A stretch of DNA of 64,000 nucleotides from Pacificimonas pallii (GTDB taxonomy: Bacteria > Pseudomonadota > Alphaproteobacteria > Sphingomonadales > Sphingomonadaceae): contig NZ_JAGSPA010000001.1 of the NCBI RefSeq assembly GCF_019204005.1, positions 496,001 through 560,000 of the forward strand, given 5' to 3'. A model generated the notes under the pieces. That model saw only the letters and a program-made list of their open reading frames with translations. It had not been told where the DNA came from and did not search any database. Of this stretch, positions 37,553 through 50,200 are shown in pieces. The position numbers and the translations under genes were made by a program. Numbering within the stretch: position 1 is the stretch's first letter; the number at the start of each line of letters is the position of its first letter.

Positions 37553-39144
37553 CGGGCCAGCGCCTCCGCGATCAGCTTCCGTGAATTTTCGATGCCGTAA
37601 AGCGAGATGAAGCTACCCATGCGCGGACCCTGACTGCTTCCCAGAAGCGTTTCATAGAGCGCGGAGAACCAGGCCCGGAGAGGCTGGAATTCATGCGCTT
37701 TCCCCACGGCATAAACCTCATTCTGGATGTCCTCAGCCTGAACAGATCCAAGGCCGGCCAGCCGGTCGTCAAGGTCCTGAAGCGCGGCACGCTCCTGATC
37801 CGTCGGCGCGCGCTTCTGCAAAGTCGGCGCGACCACGGTCCGCACATAAGCGACCGCATGGCCAATAAGCGCATCAAGCTCGGGTTCCGATGCAGGCGTC
37901 GCGTCAGGCACATAGTTCGCAAGGTACGCCCAGACGGTGTCCCTGTCCGCCTCCTCGCCCATCACGCCGACAAGGTTGAGAAGCAGGCTGAATGGCACGG
38001 GCAGCTCGTTCGCCGGAACTTTCCCGCCCGGTTTTGCCATATGCACATGATGCGCGGCATTGCCGAGACGCTTGTCCCAGCCTTGCTCGTGCCACAGCGC
38101 GCGCGCGGCGTAATAATCGTCGATCACCTTTGGAATCAGGCCGTTGTGCAACTGTTTCGCGCGTTTCGGCTCGCGGAAGATATAGAAAGCGAGCGATTCC
38201 TCCGGCCCGTATCTCAGCCAGTCGTCGATGGAGAGGCCATTGCCCTTGGACTTGGAAATCTTCTCGCCCGCGGCATCCAGGAACATCTCGTAGATCATGC
38301 CTTCGGGCTTGCGCCCGCCAAGCACCTTCGCGATCCGCCCGGACTGCACGCCTGAATCGGTCAGGTCCTTGCCATACATCTCGTAATCGACACCCAGCGC
38401 GACCCAGCGCATGGCCCAGTCCGCTTTCCATTGCAGCTTTGCCGCGCCGCCGAGCGCGGACTGTTCGTGAACCGTGCCATCCTCCCCGGTGAAACGGATC
38501 ATCCCCGTTTCCCAATCAAGCACCTCCACCGGCACCTGCAGGACGACGCCGGTGGACGGGCTGATCGGCAGAACCGGGGAATAGGTCGCGCGCCGCTCTT
38601 CGCGCAGAGTCGGCAGCATGATATCCATGATCTGCTGATAGCGGCGCAGCACATTTTTCAGCGCATCGTCGAAATGGCCGCCCTGATATTGTTCGGTCGA
38701 CGACATGAATTCATATTCAAAACCATATTGATCGAGAAACGCGCACAGCCGTGCATTGTTATGCGCAGCGAAACTGTCATGCGTCCCGAAAGGGTCCGGA
38801 ATCTGCGTCAGCGGCTTGCCAAGGTGCGGGGTCAATGCATCGGCGTTCGGGATGTTGTCCGGTACCTTGCGCAGCCCGTCCATATCGTCACTGAACGCGA
38901 TCAGGCGCGTTTCCACATCCGCCATCTCATGCAGCGCGCGGCGCACCATGGTGGTACGCAGAACTTCATTGAAGGTCCCGATGTGCGGCAGGCCGGACGG
39001 GCCGTACCCCGTTTCGAAAATAATCGGCAATCCATCGGGCTTGCGGCCATCGGGGTAGCGTTTCAGCACCCGGCGCGCCTCTTCATAGGGCCAGGCTTTG
39101 GACGTGAGGGCGGCGGCGCGAAGGTCGGAGTGAATATGTGTCAT
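37549..39144 (-). CDS. lysK: Lysine-tRNA ligase, class I
   Basis: A class I lysyl-tRNA synthetase (531 residues), the form found in archaea and many alphaproteobacteria, unrelated to class II LysS. The HIGH-like motif SGLPHIGTFNE is at about residues 50-60 and the KMSKS-like ISKSKGNGLS near residue 290. An alpha-helix-cage C-terminal region follows. The length of about 530 is typical. No lysS is seen in the window, so this is probably the cell's lysyl-tRNA synthetase. A downstream TPR protein gene is coupled to it. Confidence 0.95.
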   Translation of the reverse strand: MTHIHSDLRAAALTSKAWPYEEARRVLKRYPDGRKPDGLPIIFETGYGPSGLPHIGTFNEVLRTTMVRRALHEMADVETRLIAFSDDMDGLRKVPDNIPNADALTPHLGKPLTQIPDPFGTHDSFAAHNNARLCAFLDQYGFEYEFMSSTEQYQGGHFDDALKNVLRRYQQIMDIMLPTLREERRATYSPVLPISPSTGVVLQVPVEVLDWETGMIRFTGEDGTVHEQSALGGAAKLQWKADWAMRWVALGVDYEMYGKDLTDSGVQSGRIAKVLGGRKPEGMIYEMFLDAAGEKISKSKGNGLSIDDWLRYGPEESLAFYIFREPKRAKQLHNGLIPKVIDDYYAARALWHEQGWDKRLGNAAHHVHMAKPGGKVPANELPVPFSLLLNLVGVMGEEADRDTVWAYLANYVPDATPASEPELDALIGHAVAYVRTVVAPTLQKRAPTDQERAALQDLDDRLAGLGSVQAEDIQNEVYAVGKAHEFQPLRAWFSALYETLLGSSQGPRMGSFISLYGIENSRKLIAEALAR

Positions 39145-39230
39145 GCGGGCGAGCTAGGCTTCCGGAGAGACGGCGGCAAGGCCGGAAAAAGGGTTGGGCG
39201 GCGGCGCGGTCCAAATATGGTGCGAGGTCA

Positions 39231-40892
39231 CTACATATCATCCCGTATCAGCCACCCGCGATAGCGCACCAGCCTGCCGATTATCGGCAGTGCGATATCG
39301 ACATGGAAATTGAAGCGGCCATCATCGGCATGCTCATGCGCCTTTATGCGCGGTACCAGGAAGCGCGGCATGGGAATGTGAAAGACCGTCCAGCTGCTGA
39401 GCGGCATGTGGATGCGGGCATTTTTGACCGTCAGCGCCATGCGAAAGCGGAGCGGCCCGAACCGCTCGATCAGCCATGGTCCGTCATCCTGCATGTGACT
39501 TTCCATGACATGATCGCCAAAATGCCGTTCCCAGCGCTCGCCCGTTTCATTGCGAGTTATGGCGACGCGCAATGGTACTGACGCGCGCTTTCCCGGCAGG
39601 CGGAACAGCCACGCGATCGCGTGGCCCACAATATTCGCCGGACCATCCACAGCGGCCTCTCCGGTTGCCATGACAACGTCATCAACCTGATGCATTACCT
39701 GCAACGGCGCGGGCAGCCGATCATATGCCGTCCCCAGCACGCGCCGATAAAGCGTGGCGGGCCGAATTTCTGCGCGAATGGCGGTCGCAATGCCAAAACG
39801 CTGCAGCCAGGGCGCGCAATCGGCGAGCGTCACGAGATCGCCGCCGTCGCGCGCACCGTTGCGAGGACGCTGCCCTGAAAGCAGTGCACGAACGGTCGCA
39901 GCGGCTACGATGGCGGGTAGATATGGCCCATTGTCACCCGGTGCGATCAGGTGCCAGCTGGCGGCAAGGACCGCGCCGTTCGCGCCCTCGCCCTGCACCG
40001 TCACCAGCATGCCGCCGCGATGGTCCCCGAACCTGAACAGATTGGCCACGATGCGCATGGGCACTGCGAGCCATTCAAGCCCCGGGAGCAGGCGCGCCTT
40101 CACCAGCCGCGCTGCAAGCACCAAACCGAATTGTGCGAAAGCAGGGCGAGTGGCGACTCCGAAATCGACACTTTGAAGGCCCGGCCAGCGCTGCAGCAGG
40201 GTTTCATATTCCGGCACATCGACCCGCGCAAAGCTGAGCGGGCCAAGCGGCGCACCGCCTGGAATCGCGACGCTATCGCTCCAGCCGCCAGCCAGGGCAT
40301 GGCACTGCCCCTGCGGCGCGGGAAGCGAACGTCCGGCCTGCGCGGCAATGGCGCGGATGACACTGTGGCCCATGCGGATGCGCGGGCTGGGCGCGATGCC
40401 AGCACGGACATGATGCACCGCCCGCCACCCCGCCGTCATGTCGGCCAGTGCAGCCACCGTGATGGCGGGACAGGTCGAGGCACCGCTGCGGACAAAAACG
40501 CCCGCCGCTTTTGCCGCCCCGTCCAACGCATCGATCCCAGTGACGAACGTCCGCGCGTCGGCAAGGTCGATATAGTCGATGCCCGCCGCAATCGCGGCCC
40601 GCGCCAGGCGGTAGGGGTCGGTATAATCCTGAAATGGGCCGCTTGCATCGATGAGGAGGCCTGCCCCCGCAGCGGTGATGTCCGCAGCCGACGCGCTGTC
40701 CCGGTCAAAGGCAAGCGCCGTGCAAGCCGTGTCTGGCAGCTTCTGACGCAGCCTGCGACACGCCGCTTCCGCGCGGTCCAGACTGCGACCGGCCAGGATC
40801 AGGTGCACGCCCGGCTCCCCGAGCAGCAGTTCCGCCAGCCGCCGCCCGAACATACCGGACCCGCCCACCAGCAATATGTTCAGCGCAGTCAC
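39231..40892 (-). CDS. Saccharopine-dehydrogenase-like NAD(P)-binding protein with C-terminal DUF4166
   Basis: Two parts are visible in the 553-residue product. An N-terminal Rossmann domain (ILLVGGSGMFGRRLAELLL at about residues 5-23, then ILAGRSLDRAEAA) resembles saccharopine dehydrogenase-like reductases. The C-terminal domain of about 170 residues resembles DUF4166 (ERHFGDHVMESHM, ERFGPLRFRMAL, PLSSWTVFHIPMPRFLVP). The GTG at 40892 overlaps the stop of the upstream DCC gene by 4 bases and places the Rossmann motif at the very N-terminus, so it is preferred to 40937. Substrate unknown; an oxidoreductase role on a lipid-like or membrane substrate is only a guess. Confidence 0.75.
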   Translation of the reverse strand: MTALNILLVGGSGMFGRRLAELLLGEPGVHLILAGRSLDRAEAACRRLRQKLPDTACTALAFDRDSASAADITAAGAGLLIDASGPFQDYTDPYRLARAAIAAGIDYIDLADARTFVTGIDALDGAAKAAGVFVRSGASTCPAITVAALADMTAGWRAVHHVRAGIAPSPRIRMGHSVIRAIAAQAGRSLPAPQGQCHALAGGWSDSVAIPGGAPLGPLSFARVDVPEYETLLQRWPGLQSVDFGVATRPAFAQFGLVLAARLVKARLLPGLEWLAVPMRIVANLFRFGDHRGGMLVTVQGEGANGAVLAASWHLIAPGDNGPYLPAIVAAATVRALLSGQRPRNGARDGGDLVTLADCAPWLQRFGIATAIRAEIRPATLYRRVLGTAYDRLPAPLQVMHQVDDVVMATGEAAVDGPANIVGHAIAWLFRLPGKRASVPLRVAITRNETGERWERHFGDHVMESHMQDDGPWLIERFGPLRFRMALTVKNARIHMPLSSWTVFHIPMPRFLVPRIKAHEHADDGRFNFHVDIALPIIGRLVRYRGWLIRDDM

Positions 40893-41368
40893 AACCCGAT
40901 AAACCGCGCACGCTGCGCAGCCGTCGGCAAGAAACACTGTTCGCGTCGTCCGGCAATCCGCATCCGGTTGCGGGCAATCATCTTGTATAGCGCGTCCCGC
41001 ATGGCGCGCGGGAGCAGCCTGCCTATCGCGGCAATGCGCCAGATACCGCCCAGCAGTTCGAACAGCCGGATCGACGCATCCGCCTTGGTCAGCAGCTTGC
41101 CATGCTCGATCAGCAGATTGGTCTCGTAATCGTCCGTGCGCAGGGCATAGTGATTGTAAAGGGCAGTGCCCAAAGGTGACTGCGCCGGAGTCAGATTGAT
41201 CCGATGGGCGCGATCATATCTCAGCACGAATGCCGCAGCCGCAGAACAGAACGCGCAATGGCCATCGAAGACGAACAGCGCGCGCGACTGGTCAAAGATG
41301 GGTACGCTAGCGTCCTCGCTGAGGGACCCGCCAGGATCATCGGGGTAACAGGCGGCTGTCATAGTCAT
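40889..41368 (-). CDS. DCC-family thiol-disulfide oxidoreductase-like protein (DUF393)
   Basis: The short protein of about 159 residues carries VFDGHCAFCSAAAAF, the DxxCxxC signature of the DCC/DUF393 family, which has a thioredoxin-like fold. It also has a helical C-terminal part (LPRAMRDALYKMIARNR). The open frame starts at 41425, but the added residues contain stray cysteines and do not look family-like, so an ATG at 41368 or 41362 is favoured. It is coupled to the DUF4166 gene by a 4-base overlap, so they probably act together. Confidence 0.78.
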   Translation of the reverse strand: MTMTAACYPDDPGGSLSEDASVPIFDQSRALFVFDGHCAFCSAAAAFVLRYDRAHRINLTPAQSPLGTALYNHYALRTDDYETNLLIEHGKLLTKADASIRLFELLGGIWRIAAIGRLLPRAMRDALYKMIARNRMRIAGRREQCFLPTAAQRARFIGL

Positions 41369-41434
41369 CCCGTTATCAGGGTGTGCGCCGCCGCACATGG
41401 TGCATGACTGTCGCACGCAGGACACTGCACACCC

Positions 41435-43939
41435 CTAGCAGCGCGCCTCATTCTCCTCGACGCTTTTCACCGTATAGGCCTGGTCGTTGGGCGTTATGCC
41501 GCCATAGCCGCGCAGGTCCTCGACATAACCGCGGGCTTCGCGGGTCATCGCGCAGCCCGCCGCGATCTGTCCGGCGGCGAGGTAGCTGTCTGAAAGTTCG
41601 TCAGCGGCGATCATGAGGTTTCGCGCACCATTCGCATCGGGATCGCGCATGCCTGCCCATGTCTTTCGCAGCGCGAGTGACGTTTTGCGGTCTTCGATCG
41701 CGGCCGCATAATTCTCCATGGCATGAAAGGCGCCGCCGCGATTCGCGTATATCGCGAACAGCAGATAGATCGCCCCGCGATCTTCGGGATCACGGCGGCT
41801 AAGCTCCTGGGCGATGTCCAGCGCTTCGGTATAGAGCGACACCGCCTCTGGCAGGGATTGCTCAGCCGTCACCAGCCCGCTGGCAAGCGACCATAGGGCA
41901 ACGGCGCGGCCGCGCCTGTATTTCGCCGTCTCACCGTCCGCACCCATCAGCGCCTTTTGCACCTCGACGGTTTCGCGAAGGTCGGCAATCGCGAGGTCAT
42001 GTTGCTTCAGATAGGAATAGGAGAGTCCCCGCTGGCGCAGCAGATTGACCTGCACCGCAAGCCCCTGTTTCTGCGCCTGTATGTCATTCGGCAGCGCCCT
42101 GAACTGTCTCAGCCCCTCAGTCAGTCGTTCGGCGGATTCAGCAAATTTGTTCTGCCAGTTATAAGCATCCCCCTGATAGCGGACGCTGTTGACGAGGCCG
42201 AGCCGCGCTTCGGAATGTTCAGGGCCAAGGCCTGCGTAAAGTTCACGGGCAGTCGCCACCAGGGCAAGCGCGCCTTCAGGGTCCGAATCTTCGTATAAAG
42301 CCCTGGCGGCCTGCTTCAGCCGCAGGTCGGCGAGCGCAAGCTGCGCCTCCGCCGCCTCCGGGTAGCGCGCATGCGCGGCTTCCAGAATGGCTTCTCCGGC
42401 ACGCACCGATTCATTGGCCGCGTCGCCCTTGCCAAGCGCGCCGTCATCGAGGCCGCCCTGCACTTCCGCCAGCCGCAAATAACCGCGCCCGGTTTCGACG
42501 AGCAGACCGACATCGGCATTTTCCGTCCGCGCAAGCCTGTCGAGATATCCCTGCGCGGTCGACGCAATCACTTCGCGCGCCGACGTCGACCCGGGTACGT
42601 CGGCGACGGCATCGTGCACGTCGGACATCAATGTGTTTGCCAGTTCCCGCACGTCGGCGAAACGCTGGTCCGCATCCGCCCTGGCGGTCTGCGCGCGATC
42701 GAGCGCGAGCAGGGTCGCCGCCAGCGCGCCGATCAACAGGACGAGCGCGGACGCCGCAATCGCACTCGCCGCCTTGTTGCGGGCAAGCAGCTTCCGTGCG
42801 CGGTAGCGCCAGTCATCGCCGCGCGCCGCGATGGGATGGCCGCGCAGAAAGGCTCTTACATCGGCTGCCATCGCCTCGACGGTGGCATAGCGCTGAACCG
42901 GGTCCGGATGCATCGCGGTGCGCGCGATCATGTCGATGTCGGCCGGGACGCCGATGGCAGGTGGCGGTGTTTCGGTGGTGACGCGCTTATGCGCTTCAGG
43001 CAGGCTGAGGCCAGCAAGATCGAAAGGCCGCGCCCCGCTCGTAAGTTCATATAACAGCACGCCGAGCGAATAGATGTCGCTGGCCGTGGTCGCGACGTCT
43101 CCGGCCAGCCGCTCGGGGGCGGCATAAGCGGGCGTCACCGGAACGGCGCCAAAGCCGGTATTGTCACCGGGACCCGCTGCCTCCGCCATCAGTTTCGCAA
43201 TGCCGAAGTCGAGCAGTTTCGGGCGCCCATCCTGCGTAATGAGGATGTTGCCCGGCTTGATATCCCTGTGCAGGACCAGGTTGCGGTGGGCATGAGCCAC
43301 GGCGGCAAGAACGCGCGTGAACGCATCCAGCGTATCGTCAAGGGCGCGGTCAGGGTCATAAGCGAAGGGCTCACCCTCGACATATTCCATCACGATATAG
43401 GGGCGGTCAGCGGTGCCGCCTGCCGAATCCGCGCCCGTTATGGTGCCGCCGTCCAGCATCACGGCAATCCCGGGATGCTGCAACTGCGCGAGCAGCGCCT
43501 GTTCCGTCTGGAAGCGCGCCAGAACATTTTCGCTCGCCGACTGCACAGGTACGAACTTAACGGCGACCCTGCGTTCAAACGCGCCATCGTCGCGCTCGCC
43601 TGCCCAGACGGTGCCCATGCCGCCCTCTGCGATGCGCCCGGTAATCCGGTAAGGTCCGACACGCGGCGGCGGGCGGTCGCCAAAGGCGGCTTCCAGGCCG
43701 GCGCCCGTGTTCATTTCCGCCCGGTCTTCGGCCAGCAAAAGCTCACGAACGCGGGTTTCGAGCGCCTCGTCGCCCGCGCAGCTGGCGGTGACATATTGCG
43801 TCCGCGCGTCCCCCACGCGGTCCAGGGCATTCTCAACGATATCGAGAGCGCGAACGTCAAGCGGCTGCGGCAGGGGCCAGTCCTCCGTCCCGATCGGGCG
43901 TTTCAGCGCCCAGTTCCAGCTCAAGCCATGCCCGCGCAC
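41435..43939 (-). CDS. Membrane-bound serine/threonine protein kinase with C-terminal TPR region
   Basis: A Hanks-type kinase of 834 residues. Motifs: glycine loop IAEGGMGTVW, catalytic lysine VAVKF, HRDIKPGNIL, DFGIAKL, and AAPERL (about residues 98-375). One membrane segment (about 393-413) follows, then a long extracytoplasmic TPR-like helical region. All catalytic residues appear intact. The gene overlaps the upstream ECF sigma gene by 83 bases when counted from the GTG at 43939; a TTG at 43924 is an alternative start. The pairing suggests that the kinase regulates the sigma factor. Confidence 0.9.
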   Translation of the reverse strand: MRGHGLSWNWALKRPIGTEDWPLPQPLDVRALDIVENALDRVGDARTQYVTASCAGDEALETRVRELLLAEDRAEMNTGAGLEAAFGDRPPPRVGPYRITGRIAEGGMGTVWAGERDDGAFERRVAVKFVPVQSASENVLARFQTEQALLAQLQHPGIAVMLDGGTITGADSAGGTADRPYIVMEYVEGEPFAYDPDRALDDTLDAFTRVLAAVAHAHRNLVLHRDIKPGNILITQDGRPKLLDFGIAKLMAEAAGPGDNTGFGAVPVTPAYAAPERLAGDVATTASDIYSLGVLLYELTSGARPFDLAGLSLPEAHKRVTTETPPPAIGVPADIDMIARTAMHPDPVQRYATVEAMAADVRAFLRGHPIAARGDDWRYRARKLLARNKAASAIAASALVLLIGALAATLLALDRAQTARADADQRFADVRELANTLMSDVHDAVADVPGSTSAREVIASTAQGYLDRLARTENADVGLLVETGRGYLRLAEVQGGLDDGALGKGDAANESVRAGEAILEAAHARYPEAAEAQLALADLRLKQAARALYEDSDPEGALALVATARELYAGLGPEHSEARLGLVNSVRYQGDAYNWQNKFAESAERLTEGLRQFRALPNDIQAQKQGLAVQVNLLRQRGLSYSYLKQHDLAIADLRETVEVQKALMGADGETAKYRRGRAVALWSLASGLVTAEQSLPEAVSLYTEALDIAQELSRRDPEDRGAIYLLFAIYANRGGAFHAMENYAAAIEDRKTSLALRKTWAGMRDPDANGARNLMIAADELSDSYLAAGQIAAGCAMTREARGYVEDLRGYGGITPNDQAYTVKSVEENEARC

Positions 43940-44513
43940 TGCGCCAGCTGCGTTTTACCGTGGACTCCGAAACGTCCAGCGCAGTCGCAATTTCGACGTT
44001 GGTCATCCCTCCGAAGAACTTCATTTCCACGATCCGCGCGCGGTCGGCGGATATCTCCGCAAGCGACGTCAACGCGTCGTGCACCGCCAGCGTATCACGT
44101 GGCATCCTTGTCTGCGCGGCAAGCCCGGTCAGCAGCGTGACATGCTGTCCCGCACGCTTCGACGCATGCGCCTTGCGCGCCTGATCGACGAGGACGCGGC
44201 GCATCGTGGTTGCCGCCATCGCCAGAAAATGCGCACGGTCGGCGAAACTCATATCGTCGAGATTGAACAGGCGAAGCGCGCATTCATGCACCAGTTCGGT
44301 CGGCTGCATCGCCGCACGGCGACTGTCGCGCGCCAGCATATTGCCGGCAAGCTTTCTGAGATCCTGATACAGCGCGTCCATGACCGCCTCGCGCGCGTCA
44401 TCGTCGCCGGTGCGCCAGCGATCCAGCGCGGCGGCCAGGCGGTGTTCCGCACCTTTTCCGGTTCCAGCTAATCCCGGCGCCACAAAGACCAAGCTCCCCC
44501 GTTTACGGACCAT
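43857..44513 (-). CDS. ECF sigma factor of the kinase-linked TIGR02999 type
   Basis: The 218-residue sigma factor belongs to the ECF subfamily that is often encoded next to Ser/Thr kinases. Region 2.2 reads QPTELVHECALRLF, lacking the acidic DAED-type motif of standard ECF factors. Region 4 has MTNVEIATALDVSESTVKRSW. No anti-sigma gene is nearby. In Vibrio parahaemolyticus an ECF factor of this kind (EcfP) becomes active when its partner kinase phosphorylates region 2. The same logic is inferred here from the overlapping kinase gene. Confidence 0.88.
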   Translation of the reverse strand: MVRKRGSLVFVAPGLAGTGKGAEHRLAAALDRWRTGDDDAREAVMDALYQDLRKLAGNMLARDSRRAAMQPTELVHECALRLFNLDDMSFADRAHFLAMAATTMRRVLVDQARKAHASKRAGQHVTLLTGLAAQTRMPRDTLAVHDALTSLAEISADRARIVEMKFFGGMTNVEIATALDVSESTVKRSWRSARAWLELELGAETPDRDGGLAPAAAA

Positions 44514-44578
44514 ATGACGGACGTCGCGGGATGCAAGCGCCCCTCGCGGGCGCGTCCCGCCAGGTGAAGTGGCCCCTG

Positions 44579-45178
44579 CTAGTCGTCCAGTTCGTCATCA
44601 TACATGTCTTCGCCATCATCAAGATCGCGGTGATTTTCCCAATCATCCATGCCGCCCATGAAATCCGAAAGGTCGATAAAGTCGTTCGCCGCCTTCTGGA
44701 GCTCCAGCGATACCTGTGCCTTCGTCGAAGCGACCTCGACACGAATGCCGCGGCGGCGCAGTTTCTCCGCCAGATAGTGGAAGTCGGCGTCGCCCGTGAC
44801 CAGCACGACCACGTCCGGTCGCACTTCCAGGCACATTTCCACCGCGTCCATCGCCATCAGCACATCGACATTGGCGTTCAGCGTCTCGGGGCGCTGCGGC
44901 GATCCCTTGCCGTGGTGCGTGACGGCCATGAAACCGTTGAAGCGCAGGAAATCGCGAAAACGGATCTTGGAATCATGGCGCTGCTGCCATTCGACCGGCA
45001 TGTCTTCATAGCGCATCGCGGGCGGCAGGCCGAGATAGACGACCATTTCAACAAGCTGCCGGTCATGCCCCTCGTCCGCCAGATAATCGGCCAGCGCGAT
45101 ATAGTCGGTCTTCTTGCCTGCCTGATAGGCGGCATGGGCGAAATTGGCTTCGTCGACAAAAATCAGGATACGCTTCAC
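44579..45178 (-). CDS. NYN (LabA/DUF88-like) PIN-fold ribonuclease-like protein
   Basis: A PIN-like NYN domain protein. Acidic metal-binding residues are visible in ILIFVDEANFAH near the N-terminus, NVDVLMAMDAVEMCLEV in the middle and VVLVTGDADFHYLAEKL near residue 140, the NYN pattern. The C-terminal 35 residues are very acidic (for example DLDDGEDMYDDELDD). It probably cleaves RNA, but the target is unknown. A GTG at 45178 or 45190 starts just before the domain; the open frame to 45235 adds unlikely residues. It is divergent from rpoB. Confidence 0.82.
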   Translation of the reverse strand: MKRILIFVDEANFAHAAYQAGKKTDYIALADYLADEGHDRQLVEMVVYLGLPPAMRYEDMPVEWQQRHDSKIRFRDFLRFNGFMAVTHHGKGSPQRPETLNANVDVLMAMDAVEMCLEVRPDVVVLVTGDADFHYLAEKLRRRGIRVEVASTKAQVSLELQKAANDFIDLSDFMGGMDDWENHRDLDDGEDMYDDELDD

Positions 45179-45479
45179 AATGAATGTCACTTTCAAACAG
45201 GATAAATATATTCCGGCCGCTCTCGCGAGCCGCAAGTCGTTGCATTTACGAAATTAAATGCCCATAATGGTCATATCGCCTTGAAACCGCTGCTAATAAC
45301 ATTCGCGACTCTTAGCAAACTTCGTGCCATCGGCGCCATTTGTTACGCTTTCCGTTACTTACAATGACGCTGCCCTGACGCCATGTGAACAATGTGTAAA
45401 GCAGACCGACAGTTTACCTGCGACGTCATCTTGGCGGGTGACGCGTTCGCAGCGGCGTGAAGAGGGGGCCCGCGAGCCT

Positions 45480-45508
45480 TTGACTCGCAGCCACCGCGTT
45501 CCTATATA
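45480..45508 (+). promoter_or_regulatory. Sigma-70-type promoter of rpoBC
   Basis: TTGACT (45480-45485) and TATATA (45503-45508) are separated by exactly 17 bases, a near-consensus housekeeping promoter. The expected transcription start is about 45515, giving a leader of about 178 bases before the rpoB ATG. It is the best promoter match seen upstream of rpoB. Confidence 0.7.
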
Positions 45509-45595
45509 CACGCCACCAGCGATTCCGAGACATGAGCCACCGTCGCGCAGTGGCTCGCACGGATGGAACGCCTGGTAACAACACGCGAGAAATCA

Positions 45596-45645
45596 GGAAC
45601 GCGGTTCCGCCCGGCAAGGAAAGCAGGGCGAAACCCGCCTTTTTT
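45596..45645 (+). promoter_or_regulatory. Attenuator-like hairpin pair in the rpoB leader
   Basis: An imperfect stem of about 12 bp (45601-45612 with 45626-45638, one bulge and one mismatch) is followed by six T's at 45640-45645, like an intrinsic terminator. A small perfect hairpin, GGAAC/GTTCC (45596-45600 with 45604-45608), uses part of the same left arm, so the two cannot form together. That is the layout of a transcription attenuator 47 bases before rpoB. The regulatory role is inferred. Confidence 0.45.
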
Positions 45646-45692
45646 CTGCGTTTTTTTGTGCCCGGACCTTTTGAATCGACAAGGGATATTTC

Positions 45693-50063
<4,371 letters not shown>

Positions 50064-50078
50064 CCTTTTCCCCTTCCC

Positions 50079-50174
50079 TTTGAGGGGAGGGACCGGGGAT
50101 GGGGGGCGGTCGTCCTTCATATCCGAGATCGACAATTTTGCGGGGTGACGACCCCACCCAACCCTCTCCTCAAA
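50079..50174. repeat. REP-like imperfect palindrome between rpoB and rpoC
   Basis: Left-arm segments TTTGAGGGGAGGG (50079-50091) and GGTCGTC (50108-50114) pair with GACGACC (50147-50153) and CCCTCTCCTCAAA (50162-50174), forming one long imperfect hairpin. GC-rich palindromes of this style occur as interspersed elements in sphingomonads as far as I recall, so a REP-type element is the likely explanation. It lies inside the rpoBC message. Confidence 0.5.
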
Positions 50175-50200
50175 CGGGAGGGCTTTGAGAGGATAGCGGC

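Larger units (their letters stand above)
45236..45692 (+). promoter_or_regulatory. rpoB upstream region and leader
   Basis: No protein gene is seen in 457 bases. The left 240 bases are comparatively AT-rich. A consensus promoter at 45480-45508 would start a leader of about 178 bases. The leader contains a perfect hairpin, GAGCCAC/GTGGCTC (45534-45540 with 45550-45556), and then an attenuator-like structure at 45596-45645. The ribosomal protein genes rplKAJL, common upstream of rpoB in many bacteria, are absent here. Confidence 0.7.
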
